DNA of 64,000 nt from Candidatus Nanopelagicales bacterium (GCA_017848795.1 JAFIHG010000050.1:62001-126000), one strand, 5' to 3'; shown: positions 15,886 through 23,657, counted from the stretch's first letter. Notes: generated by a model from the letters alone, not told the origin. Numbers and translations: made by a program.

Positions 15886-17057
15886 CCTGGCGGCGCGTGA
15901 AAGAAGCCTGGGCGTGCTCGGCTTCTGGGGTGTGGCATCCGGTCGCGGCGGCGGGCACGCCGGGACCGGGCTCGCAGGCACCCTCGACCCCGACGGGGCT
16001 GGACTACACCTCCACCCAGACCAGCGTCACCCTCACCTGGGACGCCTCCACGGCGCCGAGCGGCGGCAGCGTCGACTACTACGAGGTCACCCGCAACGGG
16101 ACCATCATCGGGCGGCCCGGTGGGCTCACGCTGACCGCGACGGGGCTCGCCGCCGACACCGGGTACGTGTTCGCGGTGCGGGCCGTGTCCGGCGCGGGTG
16201 TCCCCTCGGCGTGGTCCGACGAGCTGGTGGCGCGCACGAAGGCCACGACCCCGCCACCCGGCGGGACACTGTTCGGGTTCTCGACGGCGCTGCGCAGCGG
16301 GGAGTCGCGGGCGCAGGGCATCACGCGCGTGTCTGCACTGCTGGGCGTGCCGCGGGTGTACCGCTACTACCTGGGGTCCGGTGCGTTGACGTGGCCGACC
16401 TCGCAGATGGGCCAGTACGCGAGCGTCCCGCTCGCCATCTCACACAAGCCGTACCCGCCGTCGAGCGTCACCAACGGGTCGTGGGACGCGCGCATCGCGG
16501 CGTTCCTGGCGCAGTGCCCGACGAACCGGCCCACGTGGTACCTGTGCTTCGACCACGAGCTCGACTCGAAGGTGAACAAGGGCCAGTACGGGTTGAACGA
16601 GGCCGCTGCGGCGTGGAACTACATCGCGGCGAAGGTGAAGGCGTACGGCAACCCGCTGATCCGCACGTGCATGTTGCTAACGGGGTTCTCGTCCAACACC
16701 CGGTACAGGCAGTGGGCGGCGCAGATCGACCCGGACTTGGTGGACACCATCGGCGCTGACCCGTATGCGGCCGGGGCGACGACCGCCGCCGCCGCCATCT
16801 CGCGGTACAACGCCCTGTACGACGACATCGCCGCGGCGTTCCCCGGCAAGCACGTGGTGATCGGGGAGACCGGGACGGCGGACGGGACCGAGGCGCAGCG
16901 CAAGGCGTGGATCACGGGCGCGGTGCAGGCGATCCACAACCACGCGGCGACCACGGAGGTCGCGTCGTACTTCCATTCGACGGTCGGCGGGAACTTCGAG
17001 TTGGACGACTACCCGGACGCGGCGACGCCGTGGCGAGAAGCGACGGAGGCGGCGTGA
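15882..17057 (+). CDS. Tail-associated glycosidase-like protein (GH26-like) with fibronectin-III domain
   Basis: This 391-residue protein has two parts. Residues about 33-120 are a fibronectin type III domain ('PSTPTGLDYTSTQTSVTLTWD', ending 'SDELVARTKA'). Residues about 130-390 look like a clan GH-A glycosidase barrel: 'WYLCFDHELDSK' holds a His-Glu pair as in GH26 acid/base sites, and 'HVVIGETGTADG' holds a candidate nucleophile Glu. The start is the ATG at 15882, overlapping the fibre stop; an apparent longer ORF upstream lies inside the fibre gene. The inferred role is depolymerising host cell-surface polysaccharide at the tail tip. The substrate is unknown. Confidence 0.72.
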   Translation: MTWRRVKEAWACSASGVWHPVAAAGTPGPGSQAPSTPTGLDYTSTQTSVTLTWDASTAPSGGSVDYYEVTRNGTIIGRPGGLTLTATGLAADTGYVFAVRAVSGAGVPSAWSDELVARTKATTPPPGGTLFGFSTALRSGESRAQGITRVSALLGVPRVYRYYLGSGALTWPTSQMGQYASVPLAISHKPYPPSSVTNGSWDARIAAFLAQCPTNRPTWYLCFDHELDSKVNKGQYGLNEAAAAWNYIAAKVKAYGNPLIRTCMLLTGFSSNTRYRQWAAQIDPDLVDTIGADPYAAGATTAAAAISRYNALYDDIAAAFPGKHVVIGETGTADGTEAQRKAWITGAVQAIHNHAATTEVASYFHSTVGGNFELDDYPDAATPWREATEAA

Positions 17058-18337
17058 CCATCTGGGACTTCGAGTTCGGCAGCAACGGCGACACGATCAA
17101 GACCTCGGACGGGTTCGCGTCGGTCAACAAGACGCCGAAGATCAGTACGGCGTGGAAGGCGGGCGGCACCCGGTCGGCAGACTGCTCGACGACCAGCAAC
17201 GACAGCCCGAACCTGGGCGTGTCCGAGGGTGGGCGCACGACCGGTTGGGAGACGGTCGCGTTCCAACTCGACGGGCGGCCCTCGGCGAACCAGATCGTCA
17301 TGCAGGGCATGGATAGTTCGTTCGCCACGACCCTATGGCAGGTCCGGGTACTGACCGACGGGACGGTGCAGTTCCGCGACGCCTTCTCCGCGAAGTACAC
17401 GTCTACGGCCACCATCTCCACCTCGAAGGCGGACTATCGGTTCGCGCTGCTGATCGACGGCACCACGGTGCGCCTGAAGGTGTACGACGGGGCCAACTCG
17501 TCCTCGACCCTGCTCGACTCGGGGAACCTGTCGAGCGCGTACTCGAAGGGCTCGTGGGACGGGGTGCGGTACGGGCAGGTGGCCGCGGCCACGTGGGGGA
17601 TTCTGCTCGACAACATCAACCGGGTCACCGGAACCACCGAGCCGGGAGCGGCCGTGTCGCCGCCGACGATCGACCTCGGCGGCAACCGGACCATCCAGGA
17701 CTACGCGTCCGCCGCGTTCACCCCGACCGTGACCGGCAACACCGGCACCACCACCTACGCGTGGACGGTGCAGTCCGGGCCGTCGACGAGCTCGGGGCAG
17801 TTCTCCGCGCCGAGCAGCAAGAACACGACGTTCACCCCGGCGGGCGGACCCGGCACGTACACGCTGCGCCTGTCGGTCACCGACGACTCCGGGGTGACCA
17901 CGAAGGACGCCACGGTCACGGTGACCGCGTTGCAGGCCGGTGACACCATCGCCGCCGTCACGGTGTCCAGCGGCTGGACCGCGTCGGCCGGGACCGTCCT
18001 GGACTGCCTGTCGGACGGCGACTCCGGCACGTACGTGACGAGCAGCAACAACCCGTCCAGCCTGGACCTGAAGGTCACCCTGCGCGGCATCATCCCGCCG
18101 ACCGGGAACCTCGACGTGTGGCTGCGCGACCTGGGCCGTTCTGGTGGTACGGGCACGGTGGACGTGTCGCTGTACAAACCGGACGGCACCACGCTGGTGA
18201 AGAAGGTCAGCGGCACGACCGCGCCGACGTCCGCGGCGGACACGAAGGTCACGTTCCTGGCGGCGGACATCTCCGGGGTGAGCGCGGCGCAGTGGCGCGC
18301 GGGCTGCGTGCTGCTGGTGGAGGCGACGGCGTCGTGA
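17054..18337 (+). CDS. Tail-tip protein with lectin-like and PKD-like domains
   Basis: This 427-residue protein starts at a GTG overlapping the upstream stop. Residues about 1-200 ('WDFEFGSNGDTIKTSDGFASV', 'LLIDGTTVRLKVYDG', 'WGILLDNINRV') resemble a concanavalin-like jelly roll. Residues about 210-300 ('TYAWTVQSGPSTSS', 'GTYTLRLSVTDDSG') are a PKD-type Ig fold. The C-terminal third is another beta domain ('NLDVWLRDLGRSGGTG'). All modules are typical carbohydrate-binding or structural parts of exposed tail proteins. No catalytic site is recognised. Confidence 0.68.
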   Translation: MTIWDFEFGSNGDTIKTSDGFASVNKTPKISTAWKAGGTRSADCSTTSNDSPNLGVSEGGRTTGWETVAFQLDGRPSANQIVMQGMDSSFATTLWQVRVLTDGTVQFRDAFSAKYTSTATISTSKADYRFALLIDGTTVRLKVYDGANSSSTLLDSGNLSSAYSKGSWDGVRYGQVAAATWGILLDNINRVTGTTEPGAAVSPPTIDLGGNRTIQDYASAAFTPTVTGNTGTTTYAWTVQSGPSTSSGQFSAPSSKNTTFTPAGGPGTYTLRLSVTDDSGVTTKDATVTVTALQAGDTIAAVTVSSGWTASAGTVLDCLSDGDSGTYVTSSNNPSSLDLKVTLRGIIPPTGNLDVWLRDLGRSGGTGTVDVSLYKPDGTTLVKKVSGTTAPTSAADTKVTFLAADISGVSAAQWRAGCVLLVEATAS

Positions 18338-18504
18338 CCACCGTCCGCCTGTCCGGCATCGACGCGGTCGGTTCGCAGCCGGTGACGGTGGCGCTGTCCG
18401 GTATCGACGTCGAGGGCGCGCTGCCGACCATCCCCGACGACGGCATCTGGCTCGCGGTCGACGGTACGTACCGCCCGGCCGTGCTGTGGATCAACACCCC
18501 CTGA
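18334..18504 (+). CDS. Small phage protein of unknown function (56 aa)
   Basis: This short ORF begins with a GTG overlapping the stop of the tail-tip gene. It has two copies of an 'LSGID' motif ('VRLSGIDAVGSQ' and 'VALSGIDVEGA') and ends 'YRPAVLWINTP'. No membrane helix and no known family. It is predicted to be translated because of the coupling and because it fills the space before the next ribosome-binding site. Confidence 0.5.
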   Translation: MTTVRLSGIDAVGSQPVTVALSGIDVEGALPTIPDDGIWLAVDGTYRPAVLWINTP

Positions 18505-18518
18505 CCCGAGGAGTAGCA

Positions 18519-18554
18519 ATGCCTGACGTGTTCCTGCCCTACCTCAAGCGCTGA
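18519..18554 (+). pseudogene. Remnant start of the holin gene, cut off by the HNH element
   Basis: After GAGGAG, an ATG opens a frame of only 11 codons, MPDVFLPYLKR, then TGA. The intact holin 717 bases downstream begins MPDVILPFAKSW. Aligning the first 35 bases of both copies gives 25 identities, with the match ending at 'GCTG', where the stub turns into TGA and the intact gene continues with TGG. This reads as the original 5' end of the holin gene left behind when the HNH gene arrived. It still has a good ribosome-binding site and may be translated into the short peptide. Confidence 0.75.
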
Positions 18555-18579
18555 TACCATCTGTGCCACAAGCAAAGGC

Positions 18580-18614
18580 GGCCCCGAGCGACGCGCCAAC
18601 GTCCACTCGGGGCC
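18580..18614 (+). other. Hairpin in the HNH leader
   Basis: A perfect 9-bp stem (GGCCCCGAG at 18580-18588 with CTCGGGGCC at 18606-18614) with a 17-base loop lies between the holin stub and the HNH gene. There is no T-run after it. It could slow transcription, hide the HNH ribosome-binding site or be part of the mobile unit. Confidence 0.5.
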
Positions 18615-18631
18615 TGACGGAACACCTGACT

Positions 18632-18643
18632 AGGAGGTGATCC
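18632..18643 (+). promoter_or_regulatory. Extended Shine-Dalgarno of the HNH gene
   Basis: AGGAGGTGATCC pairs over 12 bases with the conserved 3' end of bacterial 16S rRNA (GGATCACCTCCT). It ends three bases before the ATG at 18647, so the GGAGG core has normal spacing of about nine bases. No other gene in the prophage shows such a long match. Confidence 0.8.
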
Positions 18644-18646
18644 GCT

Positions 18647-19243
18647 ATGGCGGATCGTATCTGCACTGTCGAAGGCTGCCAGCGGGAGATGCTCGCCCGC
18701 GGGGTATGTAGCCCGCACTACCAGCGTTGCTCGCGCGGTTCGATGCCCTGGCCCGCATATGTTGTGCTGCCCCGGCCGTCGCTGCCCATCGCCGAGCGCG
18801 CCTTGCGGAGGATCGAACGCCGGGAGCCTGGTGAGTGTTGGCCGTGGACCGGCTCGCTCTCGACCAACGGATACGGACAAATTGAGGACCTGGCGACCGA
18901 CGGTACGCGGCGACCGCGACGAGCCCACCGCGTCGTGTACGAGGCATTAGTCGGACCGATTCCAGATGGCCTCGACCTCGATCACACATGCCACACCAGG
19001 GATCGCTCGTGCCCCGGAGGAGATACCTGCCCCCACCGGGCCTGCTGCAATCCAGCGCATCTTGAGCCGGTCACGCGCAGCGTGAACCTCAAGCGCGGTC
19101 GAAACCGCTGGCGCGAAAAGACGCACTGCCCACAGGGGCACGCCTACGACGCCGAGAACACGCGGTTCTACCGCGGCCGGCGGTACTGCCGCACCTGCCA
19201 GAACACAAAGCACCTCAAGAAGAAGGAGCACTCCAATGCCTGA
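18647..19243 (+). CDS. Freestanding HNH homing endonuclease
   Basis: This 198-residue protein has an N-terminal zinc-binding segment ('CTVEGCQREMLARGVCSPHY'). The HNH nuclease core follows: 'CWPWTGSLSTNGYG', 'RRAHRVVYEALVGPI', 'LDLDHTCHTR', then Cys pairs and 'CCNPAHLEPVT' with 'NLKRG'. A C-terminal zinc knuckle 'CPQGHAYDAENT..YCRTC' is typical of phage HNH endonucleases. It sits between a holin stub and the intact holin. Its last codons overlap the holin start, and its TGA lies across holin codons 2-3. The inferred role is cutting phages that lack it near the holin start and spreading by repair. The target site is not shown. Confidence 0.88.
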   Translation: MADRICTVEGCQREMLARGVCSPHYQRCSRGSMPWPAYVVLPRPSLPIAERALRRIERREPGECWPWTGSLSTNGYGQIEDLATDGTRRPRRAHRVVYEALVGPIPDGLDLDHTCHTRDRSCPGGDTCPHRACCNPAHLEPVTRSVNLKRGRNRWREKTHCPQGHAYDAENTRFYRGRRYCRTCQNTKHLKKKEHSNA

Positions 19244-19439
19244 CGTTATTCTGCCTTTTGCCAAAAGCTGGGCGGCGCTCATCGTCGCCGTCCTGACCGG
19301 CGTCTCCGCCGTCGCGGACTTCCCGCAGTGGCTGACCGTCGTCCTCGCCGGACTGTCGGTCGTCGCGGTGTACGGCGTGCCGAACGGTGCCGCGTCCGAG
19401 TCGACCGCGGACCCGCTCGACGACATAAGCGAGCACTGA
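19236..19439 (+). CDS. Holin (small, two membrane helices)
   Basis: This 67-residue protein has two hydrophobic segments ('WAALIVAVLTGVSAVADF' and 'WLTVVLAGLSVVAVYGVP') and a polar acidic tail, matching small actinophage holins that form membrane holes for lysis. It lies directly before the endolysin and overlaps it by one base. The ATG follows GAAGGAG within the end of the HNH gene. The first ten codons are richer in A/T at third positions (GTT, ATT, CCT, TTT, AAA) than the rest, consistent with replacement by the HNH element. Confidence 0.8.
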   Translation: MPDVILPFAKSWAALIVAVLTGVSAVADFPQWLTVVLAGLSVVAVYGVPNGAASESTADPLDDISEH

Positions 19440-20092
19440 TGCCGACGGTGGCGCTCGCGCCGGGCATGGTCACCGACCGGCGCACGGCGCACATGCTCGC
19501 CGAGGCCGAGCGCCTGTTCGGCCGGACGCTGTACTACGCGCAGGGCTCCTGGTCGCACGCGCAGGCATCCGGCTCGACGCACGCCGGGTCCGGCGCGGTC
19601 GATGTGCGCACCGTCCCGCTCGGCGGCGACCACAAGGCGAAGATGCGCCTGGTGCGCGCCCTGCGTGAGGTCGGGTTCGCCGCCTGGTACCGGGAGTACA
19701 CCCCCGGACTGTGGGGTGAGCACATCCACGCCATCGCCATCGGCGCGCCGGGCCTGTCCTCCGGTGCCGCCTGGCAGGTGGCCGAGTACCGGGCGGGCCG
19801 CGACGGGCTGACCGGGCGCCGCCCCGACCCGAACGCCGCACAGTGGGACGACTACGGCCGGACGTGGGAGAAGTACAAGCACGCCAACCCGAAAGTCACC
19901 AAGGCGACCGGGGCGCGCGTGTGGGGCACCCCGTACGTGAAGTCGACCAAGGCGGGCCGCCGCAAGCGGGGCGAGCGGGTCCCGGTCGACGGGCACCGGG
20001 CCTGGCTGAACCGGCGCGGCAAGCCCGTGACGTGGCTGCGCCTGCACAACGGCCGCTGGGTGAAGGCCAAGCGCACGGACTGGCGCGGGTGA
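19439..20092 (+). CDS. Endolysin, peptidase M15-like
   Basis: This 217-residue lysis protein is coupled to the holin by an ATGA junction. The N-terminal half has the zinc peptidase pattern of the M15/VanY-like family: 'SGSTHAGSGAVDVRTV' supplies His and Asp, and 'GEHIHAIAIGA' supplies the last His. It likely cleaves peptide cross-links of host peptidoglycan. The C-terminal 70 residues ('VWGTPYVKSTKAGRRKRGER', 'RLHNGRWVKAKRTDWRG') are basic and may bind the cell wall. There is no signal peptide, so release depends on the holin. Confidence 0.82.
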   Translation: MPTVALAPGMVTDRRTAHMLAEAERLFGRTLYYAQGSWSHAQASGSTHAGSGAVDVRTVPLGGDHKAKMRLVRALREVGFAAWYREYTPGLWGEHIHAIAIGAPGLSSGAAWQVAEYRAGRDGLTGRRPDPNAAQWDDYGRTWEKYKHANPKVTKATGARVWGTPYVKSTKAGRRKRGERVPVDGHRAWLNRRGKPVTWLRLHNGRWVKAKRTDWRG

Positions 20093-20093
20093 G

Positions 20094-20291
20094 GTGGGCG
20101 CGGTCCCGTGCCCGGTGTGCGGCGGGCCGGTAGGGCGGCACTGCAAGAGCGAGCACGCGGCGTGCACGTGGGACCAGTGCTCCCGCTGCGCCGCGACCGT
20201 GGACCGGGTGACCAAGCGTCACACGCACCCGCTGGAGGCGTGCATGACGTGCGGACCGACCCCGAAACCAGCCGCAGAGGAGCAGCAGTGA
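20094..20291 (+). CDS. Small Cys-rich phage protein (zinc-finger-like)
   Basis: This 65-residue ORF starts at a GTG one base after the endolysin stop. Cys/His pairs are frequent ('PCPVCGGPVGRHC', 'CTWDQCSRCAA', 'HPLEACMTC'), suggesting two zinc sites. Small zinc-finger ORFs are common around phage lysis genes and may act as regulators or packaging helpers. The function is unknown. Confidence 0.6.
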   Translation: MGAVPCPVCGGPVGRHCKSEHAACTWDQCSRCAATVDRVTKRHTHPLEACMTCGPTPKPAAEEQQ

Positions 20292-20437
20292 GTGAGCAAC
20301 CCGTCGCGACAGCGACCAGCCGCGCCGGCCTCGACATCGCCACCGCTGACACCGACCTCGCGACCACCGCCACCGCTGACGCTGACCTCACCCTCGACGC
20401 ATCCCACGCCGAACTCACCCCGGAGGCGAGCACATGA
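20288..20437 (+). CDS. Short Ala/Thr/Asp-rich phage ORF
   Basis: This 49-residue ORF begins with a GTG overlapping the upstream stop (GTGA at 20288-20291) and ends in an ATGA overlap with the next gene. The sequence is repetitive in Ala, Thr and Asp ('ATADTDLATTATADADLTL'). There is no family and no membrane helix. Coupling on both sides is the main reason to call it. Confidence 0.4.
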   Translation: MSEQPVATATSRAGLDIATADTDLATTATADADLTLDASHAELTPEAST

Positions 20438-20763
20438 CCGCAGTGATGAAGCGCGGCGACCGCCTCCCCGCGCTCACCCTCACCATCACCGACGCCGGGG
20501 CACCCGTCGACCTCACCGCCGCGACCGCGATACGCCTCATCGTCCGCGCCGCCGCCGACCGCAGCACCGACCCGCCCCTGATCGACGCGACCATCCCCGC
20601 CCGCCCCGCCGACGGGGTCCTGTCCTACCCGTGGGCCGACGGCGACACCGCGACCGCCGGGGAGTACCGCGTCGAGGTCGAGGTCACCTGGCCCGGCGGG
20701 CTGCGCCAGACGTTCCCCGGCGACACGTACGGCGCGCTGCGCATCCTGCCCGACCTCGGCTGA
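20434..20763 (+). CDS. Small phage beta-sandwich protein, BppU-N-like
   Basis: This 109-residue protein shows the pattern of N-terminal fibre-attachment domains: 'MKRGDRLPALTLTITDAGAPVDLTAATAIRLIV', then 'GEYRVEVEVTWPGGLRQTFPGDTYGALRIL'. Similar short proteins occur as stand-alone genes in actinophages. It is the last rightward gene before the terminator at about 20,793. The role may be structural in the baseplate, but its separation from the tail module makes this uncertain. Confidence 0.6.
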   Translation: MTAVMKRGDRLPALTLTITDAGAPVDLTAATAIRLIVRAAADRSTDPPLIDATIPARPADGVLSYPWADGDTATAGEYRVEVEVTWPGGLRQTFPGDTYGALRILPDLG

Positions 20764-20792
20764 CCACCGCCGCGGCCTACGTGCCGCATCAC

Positions 20793-20829
20793 AGCGCCCC
20801 GCTCTCCCACGGGAGGGCGGGGCGCTTCT
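20793..20829 (+). terminator. Terminator at the end of the prophage late operon
   Basis: A 16-bp hairpin with one G-T wobble: AGCGCCCCGCTCTCCC (20793-20808) pairs with GGGAGGGCGGGGCGCT (20811-20826), followed by TCT. It lies between the last rightward phage gene and the convergent integrase gene, so it may stop both transcripts. Confidence 0.75.
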
Positions 20830-20905
20830 GGCGTCTAGGGGGGCTTGACCTGCGCTCAGGCGACCGCGAGCGTCCCCGCCGCGAGCACCGCATCCTCCGC
20901 CACCC

Positions 20906-21793
20906 TCAGGCGGCCGGGCGCGGCGGGCCGATCGAGTTCACCGCCGCGCGCAGTCGCTGATCAGGCAGCTTCGCGTAGATCTCCGTACTCTGAACGCTCT
21001 TGTGCCGCAACGCCTTCTGCGTCGCGTAGATGTCCCCCGTCGAGGCGAGCACCGCGGTCCCGTAGTAGTGGCGCAACTGGTGCGGAGTGCCCTCGACCCC
21101 GGCCCGGCGGATCGCCCGCAGGATCGCCAGCCCGACGCTGACCCGCGAGACGTGTCCGGCATCCCGAGACTGCGAGGGGAACCAGTAACCGCTGCGCGGC
21201 ATCGTGGCGGCCAGGTCCTCGACGCGCCAGTGCAGTGGCACGGGTGCGGCGTGGCGGCCCTTGCCGAGCACGTGCAGGTTCCCCAGTCGCAGATCCTCTC
21301 CGCGCACCTTCGCGATCTCGTGGACCCGTAGGCCGGCGAACGCGCCGAGGGTGACGTAGGCGCGGGTGTTGCCGGTGCGCGGGTCGCCGCAGGCCGCCAG
21401 GACCGCCAGCACGTCCTGCTCCGACAGCGGGCGCGGCTCACCCTTGATGGCGCGGTACGTGCCGTCGATCGTCGCGGTCGGGTTGTCGGCGCGTCGCCCG
21501 GTGCGCACCAGCCAGGCGTACCAGGCGCACACCTGCGCCCAGTAGGTCGCGCGGGAGTTGTCGCTCACGGTCAGGCCGTCGAGCCAGGCCTCCACCTGCT
21601 CGCCGCTGGCCTCGCGCGGGTCGAGGTCGCGGGCCATGCGCCGGATGGTGCCTACCCGCGAGCCGATGGTGCGCTCCGACATGCGCCGCTTCGGGTCTGT
21701 CATCCACGCGCGCCAGGCCGCTAGAATGTCCTCTAGCGTCTCGGGAAGCGGCAGCGCGGGCATGGTCCATTGTTGCGCGTTGAGCGCACACAT
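20906..21793 (-). CDS. Phage integrase, tyrosine recombinase
   Basis: This site-specific recombinase carries out prophage integration and excision. The N-terminal SAM-like core-binding domain includes 'TYWAQVCAWYAWLVRTGRR'. The C-terminal catalytic domain has Arg in 'FAGLRVHEIAKV', Lys in 'LGKGRHAAPVP', 'HQLRHYYGTAVL' (HxxR), 'RHKSVQSTEIYAKL' (His and the nucleophile Tyr). The start chosen is ATG at 21793 ('MCALNAQQW'); the frame is open to 21844, so an earlier start is possible. The gene lies about 100 bases from the tRNA-like attachment site and points away from it, as for many tRNA-integrating actinophages. Confidence 0.9.
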   Translation of the reverse strand: MCALNAQQWTMPALPLPETLEDILAAWRAWMTDPKRRMSERTIGSRVGTIRRMARDLDPREASGEQVEAWLDGLTVSDNSRATYWAQVCAWYAWLVRTGRRADNPTATIDGTYRAIKGEPRPLSEQDVLAVLAACGDPRTGNTRAYVTLGAFAGLRVHEIAKVRGEDLRLGNLHVLGKGRHAAPVPLHWRVEDLAATMPRSGYWFPSQSRDAGHVSRVSVGLAILRAIRRAGVEGTPHQLRHYYGTAVLASTGDIYATQKALRHKSVQSTEIYAKLPDQRLRAAVNSIGPPRPAA

Positions 21794-21898
21794 CGTGACT
21801 ACCACTCCCCCGTCGGCTTGAGTTCTACCGACAGTGGTCGTCACCTGTTCAGGCCGCTACAGGCGACGTTTGGGTGAGCGTCCGGTCGAAGTCCCTAC

Positions 21899-21943
21899 CT
21901 TCGGAGCAGAAGGCCGCAGGTTCAAATCCTGCCGCGGGCACCC
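21899..21943 (+). other. Prophage attachment site: 3' part of a tRNA-Arg-like gene
   Basis: The sequence matches a tRNA from the anticodon loop to the 3' end. The loop is CTTCGGA (anticodon TCG, Arg). The T-arm is GCAGG-TTCAAAT-CCTGC (21916-21932). The 3' acceptor strand is CGCGGGC plus discriminator A. The 5' half is missing: the bases before the loop do not pair with the 3' anticodon strand, and no GCCCGCG acceptor start lies upstream. This is the pattern of a phage attachment site where the intact tRNA remains at the other prophage end, here left of the window. Anticodon identity is inferred from loop position. Confidence 0.75.
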
Positions 21944-21974
21944 ACGATCCCTTGTCTGCACCCCGCCCTCCGCC

Positions 21975-23519
21975 TCACGCGGCCGTGAACAGCTGCGCGG
22001 TGCGCTGCAGCTCGCTGGCGAGGTGGTCGAGTTCGCCGATCGCCCGCGCCGCCTCCTTCGAGCTGTGCGCGTGCTGCTCGGAGGCGACGGCCACGTCCGC
22101 CATCGCGGCGACGACCAGCTCGGACGCCGAGCGCTGCTGGGCCGTCGCGAGCCGGATCTGCTCCGCGGCCGCTGCCGCGTCGCCTGCCGTGCCGGTCATC
22201 GACCCGAGCGCGTCCGCCACCCCGGAGGCCAGCGCAGCCCCCTCGCGGGCGGCGTGCTCACCGTCGTTCGTCGCGGCGACGGTCGCCTCCACGCCCGCCC
22301 GGATCGTGGCCACGATCGCCTGGATCTCACCGGTCGAGGCGACGGCACGCTCCGCCAGCGACTTGACCTCGGCGGCGACGACCGCGAACCCGCGGCCCTG
22401 GTCACCCGCGTGGGCGGCCTCGATGGCGGCGTTCAGGGCGAGCAGGTTGGTCTGGCCGGCGATCTGCTCGATCACCTCGACGACGGCATCGATGTGACGG
22501 CTCGAGGCATCGAGCGCCTGCGCCTCCCCCGCGATGCGCTCGACCTCGCCGACGATCCGTTCGAGCTGGCCCACGGTGGCCCGGACGGCGTCCTGCGCCC
22601 GCGACCCGGTCCGCGTCACCCGGTCCGCGGCGTCCGTGACGACTTCGGCCATCTCGGCGATCTGGGCCGCGGTCGCCGCGAGCTCCTGCATGGTCTGCGC
22701 CGTCTGGGCGAGCGCCGCCGTCTGCTGGAGCGTCCCGGCCGCCGACTGGTTGGCCGTCGTGGCCAGTTCGGCGGCGCTGCTGGCGACCTGCGCGCTCGCC
22801 TCCTGCATCGTGCCGACGACCACGCGCACCGCGGCGAGCGTCTCGTCGAGGGACTGCCACACCGGCGCGATCGGCTCCGCGCTGCCGGCGACCGCGCGCG
22901 CCGTCAGATCACCCTCCGCCACGCGGGCCAGCTCGGCGGACAGCCGCTGCACCTCGTCGGCGAGCGCCGTCCGGGCATCCTCGGCCTCGTCGCGCAGCGC
23001 CCAGAGGGCCCGCGTCAGCGCCATCATCAGCCCGGTCGTCGTCAGCAGCGCGACGGACGCCACCGCCACGGCGCTCCACGAGTCGGGCGGCAATGTGCCG
23101 GACGACCAGGCGGTGAGCGGGATGGCGGCGGTGCAGAGCATGCCGTACGCGTACGCCCAGCTGCTCGGCAACTGGACCGCGGCGAGCAGCACCAGGACGA
23201 AGTAGAAGCCCCAGACCGCGGCCGGGAACCCGCCCAGGGTCTGGCAGCAGAGCGTGACTGCGGCCCAGAACAGCAGCAGCACTGTGGTGTCGAACGCGAG
23301 CCGGTGGCGCGACTCCCAGCTGTCCTCGCCGTACCGGCGCAGCCGCACGACGAGGGCCGCCGGCAGCAGCACGACGACAACGCCCATGACGACCATCGCG
23401 GGCACCGGCACGGGCAGGCTGTCGAAGGTCACGGCCAGGACGAGCAGTGTGGGTGCCGCGATCGCGAGCGACACCGACAGGACCGTGGTGATCCGCATCA
23501 CCCGGTGGTCGAACGACAC
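21975..23519 (-). CDS. Methyl-accepting chemotaxis protein without extracellular sensor domain
   Basis: This 514-residue chemoreceptor has about six hydrophobic helices in residues 10-170 in place of the usual two-helix frame with an outer ligand domain. A HAMP-like segment ('[19 protein letters not shown]') links to the cytoplasmic signalling domain. The hairpin tip '[20 protein letters not shown]', followed by '[18 protein letters not shown]', binds CheA/CheW and is highly conserved. The sensor may respond to membrane state or a small ligand in the helix bundle. This is the first chromosomal gene beside the prophage; it ends about 30 bases from the attachment site, so it was not cut. The host is probably motile. 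Confidence 0.9.
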   Translation of the reverse strand: MSFDHRVMRITTVLSVSLAIAAPTLLVLAVTFDSLPVPVPAMVVMGVVVVLLPAALVVRLRRYGEDSWESRHRLAFDTTVLLLFWAAVTLCCQTLGGFPAAVWGFYFVLVLLAAVQLPSSWAYAYGMLCTAAIPLTAWSSGTLPPDSWSAVAVASVALLTTTGLMMALTRALWALRDEAEDARTALADEVQRLSAELARVAEGDLTARAVAGSAEPIAPVWQSLDETLAAVRVVVGTMQEASAQVASSAAELATTANQSAAGTLQQTAALAQTAQTMQELAATAAQIAEMAEVVTDAADRVTRTGSRAQDAVRATVGQLERIVGEVERIAGEAQALDASSRHIDAVVEVIEQIAGQTNLLALNAAIEAAHAGDQGRGFAVVAAEVKSLAERAVASTGEIQAIVATIRAGVEATVAATNDGEHAAREGAALASGVADALGSMTGTAGDAAAAAEQIRLATAQQRSASELVVAAMADVAVASEQHAHSSKEAARAIGELDHLASELQRTAQLFTAA

Positions 23520-23657
23520 TCAGCGCTCCCAGCTCCCGGCGCCGGCACGGCCGGCAGGCGATCCCCGCAGCGGTTCATCGACCGTTCGGGTGATCACTTG
23601 AGACGTGCGCCGCCGTTCGGGTGAGGCCGATCGGCCGACGGTAGCCTCGGGCGCGCG

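Noticed and set aside
18555-19270. Group I intron in the holin gene with the HNH as intron ORF
   Set aside because: The intact downstream holin has its own start codon and ribosome-binding site, and the duplicated 5' codons argue against exon splicing. Joining at the natural U-G boundary did not give a clean in-frame exon junction, and no group I core was recognised.
21841-21960. Complete tRNA gene at the prophage end
   Set aside because: Only the 3' half fits. There is no 5' acceptor strand or D-arm, so it is an attachment-site fragment.
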